Part shown: in pieces, positions 35,733 to 44,973 of the stretch
Numbering within the stretch: the stretch's first letter is position 1
How the letters are laid out: every line of letters starts with the position of its first letter
Assembly (NCBI RefSeq): GCF_001941625.1
Contig: NZ_CP016076.1
Location: forward strand, 62,001 to 126,000
DNA length: 64,000 nt
Direction of reading: 5' to 3'
Source of the DNA: Actinoalloteichus fjordicus
GTDB lineage: Bacteria > Actinomycetota > Actinomycetes > Mycobacteriales > Pseudonocardiaceae
Notes under the pieces: model-generated
Database searches by the model: none
Seen by the model: only the letters and a program-made list of their open reading frames with translations
What the model was told of the DNA's origin: nothing
Translations under genes and position numbers: made by a program

Positions 35733-36553
35733 CGACCCGGACCGAGTCCTCGCTTGGGCGACCGGACCAGCCGGTCCTTCAGCTCCCTGGTGTGTCTGCG
35801 ACTCACCGGCAGCTCGATGGCCGTCTCCCCGCTGCCCAGCCGCACGGAATAGCCCGACGAGGACATCTGGAGCTCGCTCACCAACGACAACGAGACCAGA
35901 TAGGACCGATGAATACGGGCGAAACCGACCTCGGACCAGCGTTCCTCAAGCTGAGAGAGCGGAATGCGCACCAGATGACTGCCGTCGACGGTGTGCAGGC
36001 GCGCGTAGTCGCCCTGCGCCTCCACATAGCGGATCGAGGAGCGCGGGATCAGTTTCGTGGTGCCCGCGAGTTCGACGGGAATGACCTCGTCCTCGGCGGG
36101 GGTCACCGTGCCGGGGCCGCTCTCCGGTTTGCGCAGACGCTCCGCGCGTCGCAGCGCCTCGTCGACTCGCTCGGCGTTCGGCGGCTTGACGAGGTAGTCG
36201 GTGGCGCCGACGTTGAACGCCTCAAGGGACTGGTTGTCATAACCGGTCACGAAGATGAGCGCGGGGGGCACCCGGAATGCGGTGAGCACCTTGCCCAGCT
36301 CCATGCCGTCGAGCCCCGGCATCGCGATGTCCAGGAACACGACGTCCACCGGAGACAGACCCGCCCTGGAACGTTCGCGCAGTTCGGCGTCGTTGCTGCG
36401 GAGGACACGAAGGGCATCGGCCGAGTCGAAGGCGGTGAGGATGCGACGTACCCGATTATTGCGACGCAGACAGTACAACAACTCGTCCAGGCCGCGATCC
36501 TCGTCGTCGACCGCGAGGACGATGAGTCCCGTGCCGTTGTCTTGAGTGCTCAC
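35729..36553 (-). CDS. LytTR family response regulator
   Basis: The 274-residue protein has an N-terminal receiver domain with the phosphoacceptor Asp75 (VVFLDIAMPG), an acidic pair at 16-17 and Lys123 (DYLVKPP). A LytTR DNA-binding domain (about 165-268) follows, including IRYVEAQGDYARLHT, FARIHRSYLVSL and LPVSRRHTREL. LytTR regulators typically activate one or two promoters, often for transporters. Its gene overlaps that of the small membrane protein and precedes the symporter, so the symporter is the natural target. Confidence 0.92.
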   Translation of the reverse strand: MSTQDNGTGLIVLAVDDEDRGLDELLYCLRRNNRVRRILTAFDSADALRVLRSNDAELRERSRAGLSPVDVVFLDIAMPGLDGMELGKVLTAFRVPPALIFVTGYDNQSLEAFNVGATDYLVKPPNAERVDEALRRAERLRKPESGPGTVTPAEDEVIPVELAGTTKLIPRSSIRYVEAQGDYARLHTVDGSHLVRIPLSQLEERWSEVGFARIHRSYLVSLSLVSELQMSSSGYSVRLGSGETAIELPVSRRHTRELKDRLVRSPKRGLGPGR

Positions 36554-36655
36554 TATGCCTTCATTTCCTGCCCAGACGTGTCGTGGCCGTCCATGACCGA
36601 GCGTCTACTCGACAGTGTGACAAGGCGCCTGCGGCCCTGACCATTCCAGGCTCCT

Positions 36656-37561
36656 CTACAGCCCGAACCGGTTCCACATCGCGCGCTGTTCGAGACCTTC
36701 GATCACCTGAAGCAGCCCGGTCGCCGGATTCGAACCGCCGAGGGACAGGTTTGCTCCGCTGCCGATGCCGAGCCGGGAGAGGAGGTTCCGCCTGGGCTCG
36801 GCGACGGAGATCTCCGCCTTGGGGAACCGACGGGAGATCACGTCGCGCAGTGTCCCGACCTCGTCCACCAGGCCGAGTTCCCTGGCCTTGGCCCCGGTCC
36901 ACACCTCGCCGGAGAAGAGCTCCTCCTCGCTGCCGTTCAGGCGGTCGCCGCGCCGCTCGCGGACCCACGCGGCGAACTGCTCGTGCAGATCCGCCTGCAG
37001 TCCCGTCAGCCACTCCACGTCCTCCGCCTTCTGCGGGGAGAACGGATCAAGCCGAACCTTGTGCGCGCCTGCGGCATGAACTCGCCGCTCCACGCCGATG
37101 CGCTCCAGCAGCCCGGTCAGGCCGAATCCGCTGCTGATCACTCCGATCGAGCCGACCAAGGACGTCGGATGCGCGTAGATCTCGTCTGCCGCGCAGGCCA
37201 GCCAGTAACCGCCGGATGCGGCGACGTCTTCACAGAAGGCGAGCACCGGAACCGGCCTTCCTCGGTGGGCCTTCTTCTTGGCGAGCCCGATGATGCGGTC
37301 CGCGATCAACGCCGACTGGGTGGGAGATCCACCGGGCGAATTGATCTCCAGTACCACCGCAGCCAGTCGGTCATGGGCGAAGGCCCTGGTCAGTGCGGTC
37401 TCCACCGTGTGGAGGCTGAGTGCGCCCCTCGCCGTGGGGCCTGGGTTCGGCGTGATGACGCCGTGCAGCCGGATCACGGCGACCACCGGTGCACGTTCCC
37501 CGCGTTCGCCGAGTCTGCCCGGCAGCGGAAGGCGGGCGGCCAGTTTGTCGGTCACGCTCAT
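36656..37561 (-). CDS. S49 family signal peptide peptidase (SppA-like)
   Basis: The 301-residue protein has the S49 core: VVAVIRLHGVI, VVLEINSPGGSP, the nucleophile Ser116 in DVAASGGYW and the general base Lys168 in HKVRLDPF. The 52-residue Ser-Lys spacing equals that of short SppA enzymes. No obvious N-terminal membrane helix is present, so it may associate peripherally. It degrades signal peptides or other small membrane peptides. It lies between the kinase and response regulator genes, all on the same strand. Confidence 0.88.
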   Translation of the reverse strand: MSVTDKLAARLPLPGRLGERGERAPVVAVIRLHGVITPNPGPTARGALSLHTVETALTRAFAHDRLAAVVLEINSPGGSPTQSALIADRIIGLAKKKAHRGRPVPVLAFCEDVAASGGYWLACAADEIYAHPTSLVGSIGVISSGFGLTGLLERIGVERRVHAAGAHKVRLDPFSPQKAEDVEWLTGLQADLHEQFAAWVRERRGDRLNGSEEELFSGEVWTGAKARELGLVDEVGTLRDVISRRFPKAEISVAEPRRNLLSRLGIGSGANLSLGGSNPATGLLQVIEGLEQRAMWNRFGL

Positions 37562-37861
37562 GACCCGACCCTAGCTCGAAAGTCGACGGATGATCGAGAC
37601 CTTCTGTCCGGTCGCGCGTGGTTCGTCCTCGGTACGTCGTCTGGGTGACTCCCGAATGACTTGGGCGGCTGGCTGGTCCGCTCCGATCGCGAGGCCCGTG
37701 GCGGCACGCGAGACACCTCCCCTTTCGACGAGGCCGAGGACCATCGGATGCCAGGATGCCCCGATCGACGACCCGAGACGTCCCGTTCGTTCACGGCGTC
37801 TGGACGGAATCGCGCCGCCGTCTCCGACGACCCCGACGGTCTCGGCCGCAGCCCCGCCTTC

Positions 37862-39259
37862 TCAGTCGCCGCTGCGCTGGATCAGCGCGGCCATCCGTGC
37901 CTTGGCGTCCTCGGTCGCAGGTTCACCGGGAACCGCCAGCTCGGTCCTGGTCCGCTCCGCGGGCTCCGCGTCGGACACGGGTTCGTCGGCGACCGAGGCC
38001 TGCGGTGGGTCCACCTCGTCGACCGGCGTCTCCGGAACCTCGTCGGCCTCCGGCGCTGTCGGCAGCGGCCGAACCCCGGGGCTGAACTTGGGCACCCGCA
38101 TCGTGACCCGCATCCCGGCGCCGAGGTTGGTCTCCACGATCAGGCCGTACTCATTGCCGAACACCGACTGCATCCGGTCGTGGATGTTGCCGAGGCCCAC
38201 GTGAGCACCGGAGAGGTGGGCGTTGGTGAACTCCTTGTTCAGCCGGTTCGGGTCCATGCCGACGCCGTCGTCCTCGACGCTGATCAGGGCCTCGGTGCCG
38301 TTGTCGGCCGCCTCGACGGTCACGGTCCCCCCGCCCCGCTTGCTGGCCAGTCCGTGACGCACCGCGTTCTCGACCAGCGGCTGCACGACCAGGAACGGCA
38401 CCACCACCGGCAGCACCTCGGGGGCGATCCGCAGCTGGACGCGCAGTCGGTCCTCGCCGTAGCGGGCGCGTTCCAACGTCAGATAGCGGTCGACGTTGCG
38501 CAGTTCCTCCGCCAGCGTGGTGAACAGTCCGGTCGCGCGGAACGAGTATCGGGTGAACTCGGCGAAGTCCTGGAGCAGATCCCGCGCCTCCTCCGGATCG
38601 GTCCGGATGAAGGAGGAGATCGTGTTCAGCGCGTTGTAGATGAAATGCGGCGAGATCTGGGCACGTAAGGCCTGCACCTCGGCCTTGGCCAGCCGTTCTC
38701 GCGACTCCTGGAGTTCGGCCAGCGCCAACTGGGTGCAGACGTAGTGCCCGAGTTCCTCGGCCGCGTTGATGAGTCGCTTGCCTCCGGTGTCGGCCACCAC
38801 CACCAGCGAACCCTTGATCTCGCCTTCCACCAGCAACGGGATGATCGAGGCGTGCCGCATCGGGCAGGCCTTGTGCGTGCAGTCGAGATCGGCGTGGTCG
38901 ACGTGGGCGCGCTTGCCGTCGGAGACGACTTCGCCGACCTTGTCTGCCAGGTCGTCGTAGTGATAGTTGGCCTCGCCGTCCCAGCTGATCAGGCCCGCTC
39001 GGTCGGTGAGGCCGACGGCCACGCACTGCAGCAGTTCGCGGAGGTGCGGAGTGGCCCGGTTGGCGGCCTCCTCGGTCAGCCCCTCCCGCAACTCCGGCGC
39101 GGCCTGGGAGACCCGGTGCAACGCCCGCAGCGTGGCATCCTCGACAGAGGTGCTGACGCGACGGGCGCGACAGAGCATGACGAACATGCCCAGCACGCCG
39201 ATCACGGCAAGCGTCGTGAGCACTGTGCGATCGGTCAACAGCTCACTCACGGGTCCCAT
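37862..39259 (-). CDS. LytS-type sensor histidine kinase
   Basis: The 465-residue protein has one N-terminal helix (about 12-30) and a GAF-like sensor region (~75-180) with a Cys-containing loop (DLDCTHKACPMRHASI). A short coiled coil, the His_kinase motif with His205 (AQISPHFIYNALNTI) and an HATPase domain (QPLVENAVRHGL, DDGVGM) follow. The Pro/Glu-rich C-terminal tail is probably disordered. It is the evident partner of the LytTR regulator 1.3 kb downstream. E. coli LytS/LytTR systems sense pyruvate and control transporters; a similar carboxylate-sensing role is inferred. ATG at 39259 (MGPVSELLTDR) is preferred over one 33 bp upstream. Confidence 0.9.
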   Translation of the reverse strand: MGPVSELLTDRTVLTTLAVIGVLGMFVMLCRARRVSTSVEDATLRALHRVSQAAPELREGLTEEAANRATPHLRELLQCVAVGLTDRAGLISWDGEANYHYDDLADKVGEVVSDGKRAHVDHADLDCTHKACPMRHASIIPLLVEGEIKGSLVVVADTGGKRLINAAEELGHYVCTQLALAELQESRERLAKAEVQALRAQISPHFIYNALNTISSFIRTDPEEARDLLQDFAEFTRYSFRATGLFTTLAEELRNVDRYLTLERARYGEDRLRVQLRIAPEVLPVVVPFLVVQPLVENAVRHGLASKRGGGTVTVEAADNGTEALISVEDDGVGMDPNRLNKEFTNAHLSGAHVGLGNIHDRMQSVFGNEYGLIVETNLGAGMRVTMRVPKFSPGVRPLPTAPEADEVPETPVDEVDPPQASVADEPVSDAEPAERTRTELAVPGEPATEDAKARMAALIQRSGD

Positions 39260-39370
39260 GCTCCGATGATCGGTGCCGACGTGGCAATCCACTCAGGTTT
39301 TGTCGCCCGAATGGAGCAATCCACGATGCAGGCCCGTGCGGTACCCGCCTCGTCACCAGGGACTCTCCAG

Positions 39371-40585
39371 TCATCGGCTCACCGGAAGATCATGCAGACC
39401 TCTGATGACGAACTCGTCGCGTCGCCGAGGTGTGCCTGCCGACGACAGCGTCGGGAGCCTGCGTAGCAGGGCTGCCAGCGTCGCGGTCACCTCGATCCTG
39501 GCCAACGGGGCGCCGAGGCAGTAGTGGATGCCGAGGCCGAAGCCGATGTGCGGGTTGGGATCGCGCCCGACGTCCAGCCGATCGGGCTCGTCGAAGACCA
39601 GCGGATCGCGGGCGGCGGCGCCGAGCAGGGCGGCGATCCGCTCGCCGGGGGCGAGGACGACACCGGCGATCTCGACCTCGTCGACGGCGGTGCGTTCGAA
39701 GAGCTGGAGCGGCGAGTCGAAGCGGATCAGTTCGTCGGCGGCCGTCGACAGCAGCGAGGGGTCATCCAGCAGCCGTCGCCACTGCGCCGGGTATCGCAAC
39801 AGCGCCGACACGCCGTTCCCGACGACGTTCACCGACGCCTCATGGCCGGCCATCAGCAGCAGTACGGCGGTGCCGATCAACTCATCCTCGGTGAGCCGGG
39901 CGCCGTCGGCGTCGGTGACCGCGACCAGGTCGGACACCAGGTCGTCGCCCGGCGTCCTCCTGCGCAGCGCGACCAGTTCGCGGAGGTAGTCGACGAACTC
40001 GCGGGCGGCCTGCTCCGCTGCCTGCCTGCGTTCCTCGGCCAGGTCGAACTCGTACATCTTCACGATCGCGTTCGACCACGGCTGGAGGAGCCCTCGATCC
40101 GACTCCGGCACACCCAGCAGCTCGGCGATCACCGCGACCGGCAGCGGCGCCGCGACCTCGGCCAGCAGATCACCGGAGCCGGTCGAGTCGATCCGCTCGG
40201 CCAGCCCGGCGACCAGCTCGTCGGCGAGCTGCTCGACCCACGGCCGCAGCCGCTCCACATGGCCGCGGCCGAAGGCGGCCGAGACCAGTCGACGCAGTCG
40301 GGTGTGGGTCGGCGGCTCGTTCTCCAGCAGGGATGTCTGGTGGAGCAGGTTGAACGCACCGAACTCGGCGGCGGGCTCCGCGTCGGTCCAGATCCGGCCG
40401 AGGGACCGATGCCGCAGCACGGCGGACGCGGCGGCGTGCGTGACGGCGAGATGCAACCCCATGCCGTCGTGGCGGTGCACCGGTCCGGCCGAGCGCATCG
40501 CCGCGAAGGTCGGATACGGGTCGGCCAGGAAGGTCGGATCGGTCGGGTCGAAGGGCTGCGCGGCGGCAGGCTGGGCGGCGCTCAT
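39371..40585 (-). CDS. cytochrome P450
   Basis: The 404-residue protein has the bacterial class I P450 layout: I-helix AGHEASVN, ExxR in DELIRFDSP, and the heme-binding loop FGLGIHYCLG with Cys356. The I-helix carries Ser where most P450s have the oxygen-activating Thr. No ferredoxin or reductase gene is adjacent, so redox partners must be encoded elsewhere. No biosynthetic cluster surrounds it; the substrate is unknown. It is divergent from the SgcJ/EcaC-like gene. Confidence 0.93.
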   Translation of the reverse strand: MSAAQPAAAQPFDPTDPTFLADPYPTFAAMRSAGPVHRHDGMGLHLAVTHAAASAVLRHRSLGRIWTDAEPAAEFGAFNLLHQTSLLENEPPTHTRLRRLVSAAFGRGHVERLRPWVEQLADELVAGLAERIDSTGSGDLLAEVAAPLPVAVIAELLGVPESDRGLLQPWSNAIVKMYEFDLAEERRQAAEQAAREFVDYLRELVALRRRTPGDDLVSDLVAVTDADGARLTEDELIGTAVLLLMAGHEASVNVVGNGVSALLRYPAQWRRLLDDPSLLSTAADELIRFDSPLQLFERTAVDEVEIAGVVLAPGERIAALLGAAARDPLVFDEPDRLDVGRDPNPHIGFGLGIHYCLGAPLARIEVTATLAALLRRLPTLSSAGTPRRRDEFVIRGLHDLPVSR

Positions 40586-40843
40586 CGGGACACCGTAAGC
40601 CGCCGACCGCTCAGTCTCGGCATCGGTCAGCCCAGCTCACAGTGCTGCGGGCAGGTAGGCATGGCCGCTCAGGCGTTGTTGCATCCCTTCGGCGCCTGCC
40701 TGTTGGTTTCCGAGGATCGGTTCCTGTCCGCGGCATGAGGTCTGCGCAGTTGCCGTGCCGGGCGCGGTGGAGGGCGGCCGTCGACCGTGCCTGCCCGATC
40801 GCCCGTTGACCTGAACCAAGGTTCAGATGTTTGGCTCGCTCGT

Positions 40844-41287
40844 ATGCCTGCAGAGAGCGTCGCCGCGCCCGTCGTCCAGGACGAGACCGTCGATCACCGT
40901 GCGGACCTCGCCGCCGTCACCGAGGTGATCCACGACGTCGAGACCGCCTTCAACACCAACGACCCCGACCTCATGACCGCCCACTTCACCGAGAACGCCT
41001 CGGTCGTCAACGCCATGGGAGTGCTGCTGGCGGGCCGCCTCGAGCTGCTGGCCGCGAATCGTCGAGGTCTCGCCGGGTTCCTTCGCGACGAGTACGTCCG
41101 CTACGACGTCGGTGACGTCGTCTTCCTGCGGCCCGACATCGCCATCGCCCATAAGACCGCGAGGGCGACCACCGCCGAGGGCGAGCCGCTCGACGTGAAG
41201 CCGACGATGATCGCCCTCTACGTCCTGGTCAAGGAGGCGGGCCGGTGGTGGGTGGCGGCCAGGCAGAACACCCTCGTGCCCGCGTGA
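40844..41287 (+). CDS. SgcJ/EcaC family (SnoaL-like/DUF4440) protein
   Basis: The 147-residue protein has the NTF2-like cone fold pattern: VIHDVETAFNTNDPDLMTAH, FTENASVVNAMG, then ALYVLVKEAGRWWVAARQNT, the usual ending for this family. Members act as small ligand-binding or isomerase-like proteins; no function is fixed. I chose ATG at 40844 (MPAESVAAP). It could share a regulatory region with the divergent P450. Confidence 0.8.
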   Translation: MPAESVAAPVVQDETVDHRADLAAVTEVIHDVETAFNTNDPDLMTAHFTENASVVNAMGVLLAGRLELLAANRRGLAGFLRDEYVRYDVGDVVFLRPDIAIAHKTARATTAEGEPLDVKPTMIALYVLVKEAGRWWVAARQNTLVPA

Positions 41288-41464
41288 CCATGCCGGACTC
41301 GGCTGCTGCGGTGACGGAATGTCGGGGGCTCGCCGGTCGCGATTGAACACCAGCCGACCCAGGTGGGCTTCGGCGCCTCGCACTCGCGGGAGTGCCATCC
41401 GGGGTTCGCAGGCACGTCGGTGAAACGCCACCTGTCCGCCACCTCGGCGGCGGAGGATCTCGCT

Positions 41465-42292
41465 GTGTCGCCAGCCGTCGTCGCTCATCGCGGCGCATCA
41501 GCCGATCGCGCCGAGCACACCCTCGCCGCCTACACGCTGGCCGTGGAACAGGGGGCCGACGCACTCGAATGCGATGTCCGGCTCACCAAGGACCGGCACC
41601 TCGTCTGCATCCACGACCGCAGCGTCGACCGAACCTCGTCGGGTCGAGGTCTGGTCAGCGAACTCACCCTGGCCCAGCTGTCCGCCCTGGACTACGGCAG
41701 TGGGCAGCCCTCCGCCGCGCCGTCCGCCCCTGCGGATCGGTCCGGCGGACGGCCCGCCGCCTCCGCGACCGGGCTGCTGCGATTCGAGGAGCTGCTCGAC
41801 CTCGTGGTCACCGCGCCTCGGCCGATCCGGCTGTTCGTGGAGACCAAACACCCGGTCCGGTTCGGCGGGCTCGTGGAGCGGGCCCTGCTGCACACCCTCG
41901 CCCGGCACGGCCTCACCCGGCCCGCGTCGAAGGACGACTCGCCCGTGGTGATGATGTCCTTCTCCTCCCGTGCGGTGCGGCGGGTCCGGGCACAGGCGCC
42001 CGCGCTGCCGACGGTGCTGCTGTTCGACCGCCTCAGCCGTTCGACTCGCGACGGCACCCTGCCACCCTGGGCCGACTACACGGGTCCCGGAATCCACCTG
42101 CTGCGGTCCGATCCCGACTACGTCCGGCGGGCCGAGGCGCAGGGAAACCCGACCTACTGCTGGACGGTCGACGAGCCTGCCGACATCGAGCTGTGTGACC
42201 GACTCGGCGTTCGCTTCCTCGCGACCAACCGGCCTGCCGCCACCCGGTCCGCCCTGCGCCCTGCTTCGTCGACTACCGTTCCCCACGCGTAA
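41465..42292 (+). CDS. glycerophosphodiester phosphodiesterase
   Basis: The 275-residue protein has the GDPD active-site set: His8-Arg9-Gly10 in VAHRGASADRAEHTLAAY, Glu and Asp in ADALECDVRLTKD, and His in LVCIHDRSVDRTS. It ends with the expected TYCWTVDEPADIELCDRLGV. It hydrolyses glycerophosphodiesters to glycerol-3-phosphate. No signal peptide is seen, so it is probably cytoplasmic. GTG at 41465 follows GGAGGATCTCGCT. It lies 26 bp upstream of the DUF5926 gene and is likely co-transcribed with it. Confidence 0.92.
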   Translation: MSPAVVAHRGASADRAEHTLAAYTLAVEQGADALECDVRLTKDRHLVCIHDRSVDRTSSGRGLVSELTLAQLSALDYGSGQPSAAPSAPADRSGGRPAASATGLLRFEELLDLVVTAPRPIRLFVETKHPVRFGGLVERALLHTLARHGLTRPASKDDSPVVMMSFSSRAVRRVRAQAPALPTVLLFDRLSRSTRDGTLPPWADYTGPGIHLLRSDPDYVRRAEAQGNPTYCWTVDEPADIELCDRLGVRFLATNRPAATRSALRPASSTTVPHA

Positions 42293-42318
42293 CGAGGGAA
42301 TCACGGGAGGGGCGCCAC

Positions 42319-43284
42319 GTGGCCAAGCGCACAGCGATCAAGCGTAGGGATCGGGCGAGTGCCCGCGAGGATGGACTCAACCCGCGCAGGCCCTGCGAAT
42401 GCGGTTCCGGCAAGCGGTTCAAGGCCTGCCACGGCACCGACGGCGGCGCGGCTGACGTGATCATCACCAGGCCGTTCGAGGGGCTCGCCTCCGAGTGCGA
42501 GCTGATCGCGCTGCGCGAGTTCGTGCCCAGCGCCACCGCAAGGCTGCCGCTGATCGACGGCGTCTCCGCCGTGGACGTGACCCTGGCCTCCGTGCTGCCG
42601 ATGGCCGCAGCGGCCATGCGGCGCAACGACGACCAGGCGCTGGTCGGCCTCCAGGTCCAGACCCGATCCGGCGACCTCAGCCGCGACCTCGCCCGCGCGG
42701 TGCGCTGGGTGGCCGAGGCAGGCGTCGGCGACATGCTGCCCGTGGTCGGACCGGATGACGACCCGGCCGGACCGCGACTCCAGGACCTGCTGACCGCCGA
42801 CGCGCCGCTGGACGTCGAACTGCACTCCGACTTCGCCTGGTGGATTCCCGAGGGCACCGAGGCGACCCCCGAGGTCACCGTCTCGCTGGAACGTGCCAAC
42901 GAGGCGATCATGCCGACCGAGCGTCTCGACGGCCCCGGCATCCGCGCGGCGTACTGGGTCGACGCGGGCGAGAAGGCGCACCTGCGCTGGGTCCGTCCCG
43001 AGCCGGAGGAGAAGCTGCTCGCCGCGATGGCCCGACTCGCCGCCCGCGACGCGCTCACCTTGGGCGAGGGCAGCCGCTACGCGGGTTCGTTCCGGGCACA
43101 CGGCCTGCTCGTACCGGTGTGGGATCTCGACCGCGAGCTGCACGCGCGCGAATGGGAGCAGCCCGCTGCCGACCTCGGTGACCGGTTGACCGAGGCACTC
43201 GCCACCCTGGACGACACACCGCTCAACGAGTCCGAGCGGCGCGCGCGGGCGGGGCTGATCGGCAGGCAGATCACGCTGCGCTGA
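42319..43284 (+). CDS. DUF5926 protein with an N-terminal SEC-C zinc motif
   Basis: The 321-residue protein has a basic N-terminus (AKRTAIKRRDRASAREDG), then a SEC-C-type metal motif (RPCECGSGKRFKACHG). The long body (SDFAWWIPEGTEATPEVTVS, PGIRAAYWVDAGEKAHLRWV) belongs to DUF5926, which is common in actinobacteria. SEC-C motifs often bind zinc and ribosomal or translocase components; the role here is unknown. The start is GTG with GGGAGGGG upstream. Confidence 0.85.
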   Translation: MAKRTAIKRRDRASAREDGLNPRRPCECGSGKRFKACHGTDGGAADVIITRPFEGLASECELIALREFVPSATARLPLIDGVSAVDVTLASVLPMAAAAMRRNDDQALVGLQVQTRSGDLSRDLARAVRWVAEAGVGDMLPVVGPDDDPAGPRLQDLLTADAPLDVELHSDFAWWIPEGTEATPEVTVSLERANEAIMPTERLDGPGIRAAYWVDAGEKAHLRWVRPEPEEKLLAAMARLAARDALTLGEGSRYAGSFRAHGLLVPVWDLDRELHAREWEQPAADLGDRLTEALATLDDTPLNESERRARAGLIGRQITLR

Positions 43285-43492
43285 GCGCGGTGGGATGCGA
43301 CCTCGTGGTCGGCCGGGCGCGGATCAGGCCCGGCCTGCAGGCCGCGTCTCCTCGACGGGCCGAGAAGTCGCAGGCCGAGCGGCGAGCAGCGCCCGCCAAA
43401 TCGTGCCCGGTCGATCCGGCCGGCCCCTCGCCCGTCGGGGCCGGGCGGCCTGCATCGATCTCGGTGTGCCGTGGGCCGAGCCTCGTCGCTGA

Positions 43493-44308
43493 TCAGATCC
43501 GGGGCCCGATCGAGGACAGCAGGATCTCCACCTGACCGATGAGCATCGTCCGGTCGGCGGGTGCGAGGGTGAACCACTCCCGGCCGTCCGGTTCGGTTCT
43601 GTGCTGTGTCAGATAGCGGCCGTCGGCGGTGTCCAGGAACTCGACCCGGTACGCGGCATCGGTGGTCCGGCAGGCAAGCGGGTCGAAGCCGGTGGCACTG
43701 ATCTGTCCTTCCCGCTCACGCGGTGCCGTGAGAACCCGCTCCAGCACTTCGGCATCCTCGTGGCGCAGCCCTGCCGAGGCAATCGCCGACGGCAGCCTCG
43801 CCGTGTCGAGAATCCCCTCGTCGGTGGCCCGCTGGATGTAGTGCGAGGGGAGCCGCACGACCGTGCCCTGCCCGGCCTGCACCGGCGGCAGCACCTCGAT
43901 GACGACTCGGGCCAGCGATGTCGGCCGGATTCGTTCGATCGTCATCGACAGGTCCGTCTCGGTGGTCCCCGATGACTCCGACTGCGTGGCCAGCACGGCG
44001 AACTCTCCGCTCGCGGCGGCGATGGCGTTGAGCCTGAGGCTCTTCACCAGGAAGGAACCGGTCACCGAGCGACTGGGCCGGTGCAACGCGTGGAAAGCCG
44101 TCGCCAGGAAGGGGATCGGCTCGCCGCGATCGAGCAGACCCATCGCGTCCAGCTCGAGCCAGGCCTCGCGGTGCGAATCGCTTCGTTCGGCGTCGGGCGC
44201 GCCGAGGTCCGATGCGGGTGTGAGCGGGGCGATCGTCGTCCGAAGCCGGGTGCGGAGCGCGTCCACGGCGAGCGCGGACAGAGTGAATCGTTCTGCCATG
44301 GCGCTCAT
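43493..44308 (-). CDS. EspG family type VII secretion chaperone (reduced locus)
   Basis: The 271-residue EspG-like protein (AERFTLSALAVDALRTRLRT, GEFAVLATQSESS, SMTIERIRPTSLARVVIEVL) aligns along its length with the second EspG in this window. EspG proteins bind PPE substrates and deliver them to the ESX machine in the cytoplasm. The ATGA overlap with the small upstream gene means coupled translation. No full PPE gene accompanies it; the client may be the small protein or a PPE encoded elsewhere. Met4 is an alternative start. Confidence 0.85.
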   Translation of the reverse strand: MSAMAERFTLSALAVDALRTRLRTTIAPLTPASDLGAPDAERSDSHREAWLELDAMGLLDRGEPIPFLATAFHALHRPSRSVTGSFLVKSLRLNAIAAASGEFAVLATQSESSGTTETDLSMTIERIRPTSLARVVIEVLPPVQAGQGTVVRLPSHYIQRATDEGILDTARLPSAIASAGLRHEDAEVLERVLTAPREREGQISATGFDPLACRTTDAAYRVEFLDTADGRYLTQHRTEPDGREWFTLAPADRTMLIGQVEILLSSIGPRI

Positions 44309-44517
44309 CGACTCGCCGGGGGAGCATTGCCGAGTCGTGCGGAGTCCGCCGCCTGCGCCGCACTCGCGGTGTCGATGCCGCGCGTGATCTCGACGAGGCG
44401 ACCGGGATGCTGCAGACGGTCGCCGGGCACGGGCAGCCTGTCTCGGGCGGGCCTCGGGCCGGTCGGTTCGGGCGATGCTCGTTCGCGGGGGATCTCGCAG
44501 GCGTCAAACACAGTCAC
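44305..44517 (-). CDS. small protein coupled to EspG, possible remnant of a PPE-like gene
   Basis: The 70-residue basic, Pro-rich protein starts with GTG after GGGAGGCGAGCACT and overlaps the EspG start by ATGA, both arguments for real translation. Its end (GRLVEITRGID...LGNAPPASR) resembles the C-terminal tail of the PPE-like protein in the neighbouring locus (DYLIEMDDIFTDG...FGDEAPPRDR). It occupies the position of that gene relative to EspG. It may be what is left after deletion of a PPE-like gene, or a short substrate. The family is unknown. Confidence 0.5.
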   Translation of the reverse strand: MTVFDACEIPRERASPEPTGPRPARDRLPVPGDRLQHPGRLVEITRGIDTASAAQAADSARLGNAPPASR

Positions 44518-44569
44518 AGTGCTCGCCTCCCGTGGCGTACTCCGGGCGGCCGACCAACAGCCCGTACGT

Positions 44570-44654
44570 GATCTTCGACCGAAGCTATCAGCCTGCGAGT
44601 AGCCGATCAGGCACACTGCGAAGTCAGGCCGCAACATCACACCTTCAGCGCAGT
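44570..44654 (-). promoter_or_regulatory. conserved upstream element of the reduced EspG locus
   Basis: The 43-bp block 44612-44654 is 38/43 identical to 48219-48261 upstream of the complete locus. A second block (44570-44587, containing the small dyad CTTCG-CGAAG) also matches there, at the same 24-bp distance. It lies about 95 bp upstream of the small gene's start. It contains CTGACT on the coding strand where the other copy has TTGACT, a possible -35. Confidence 0.75.
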
Positions 44655-44973
44655 GCAACGCTGGTGAAGTGGGCTCGGCGGTGTTCGGTCGACAGCTGCC
44701 CGCCTCGTCGACGACGGCCCCGCCTGCCGGGCCGTTCCTGCTCTCGCCCAGGCGGCGGCATGATGCCCCGCCTGCCGACACCGCCCGACCGACTCCGTTC
44801 GGCAGATCGTGCGCGATCAGAACCGACCGAGGGGCGGCCCCACAACGACGAACGCCGGTTCAGGGACGCTCGCCTCTCTGGCGGGTGCGCCGGGAGCGTC
44901 GTCGGAGCCTGGCGGTGGTCGGTCCCCCGGCTCCGAGTCTGGGTGATCCGGCCGTGCTCGAGTCCAACGAGAA
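44655..44973. other. spacer between the two EspG loci
   Basis: This 319-bp stretch lies between the shared promoter element and the stop of the second espG. No supported gene, hairpin or repeat was found. Open frames here are Arg/Pro-rich shadows. Confidence 0.45.
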
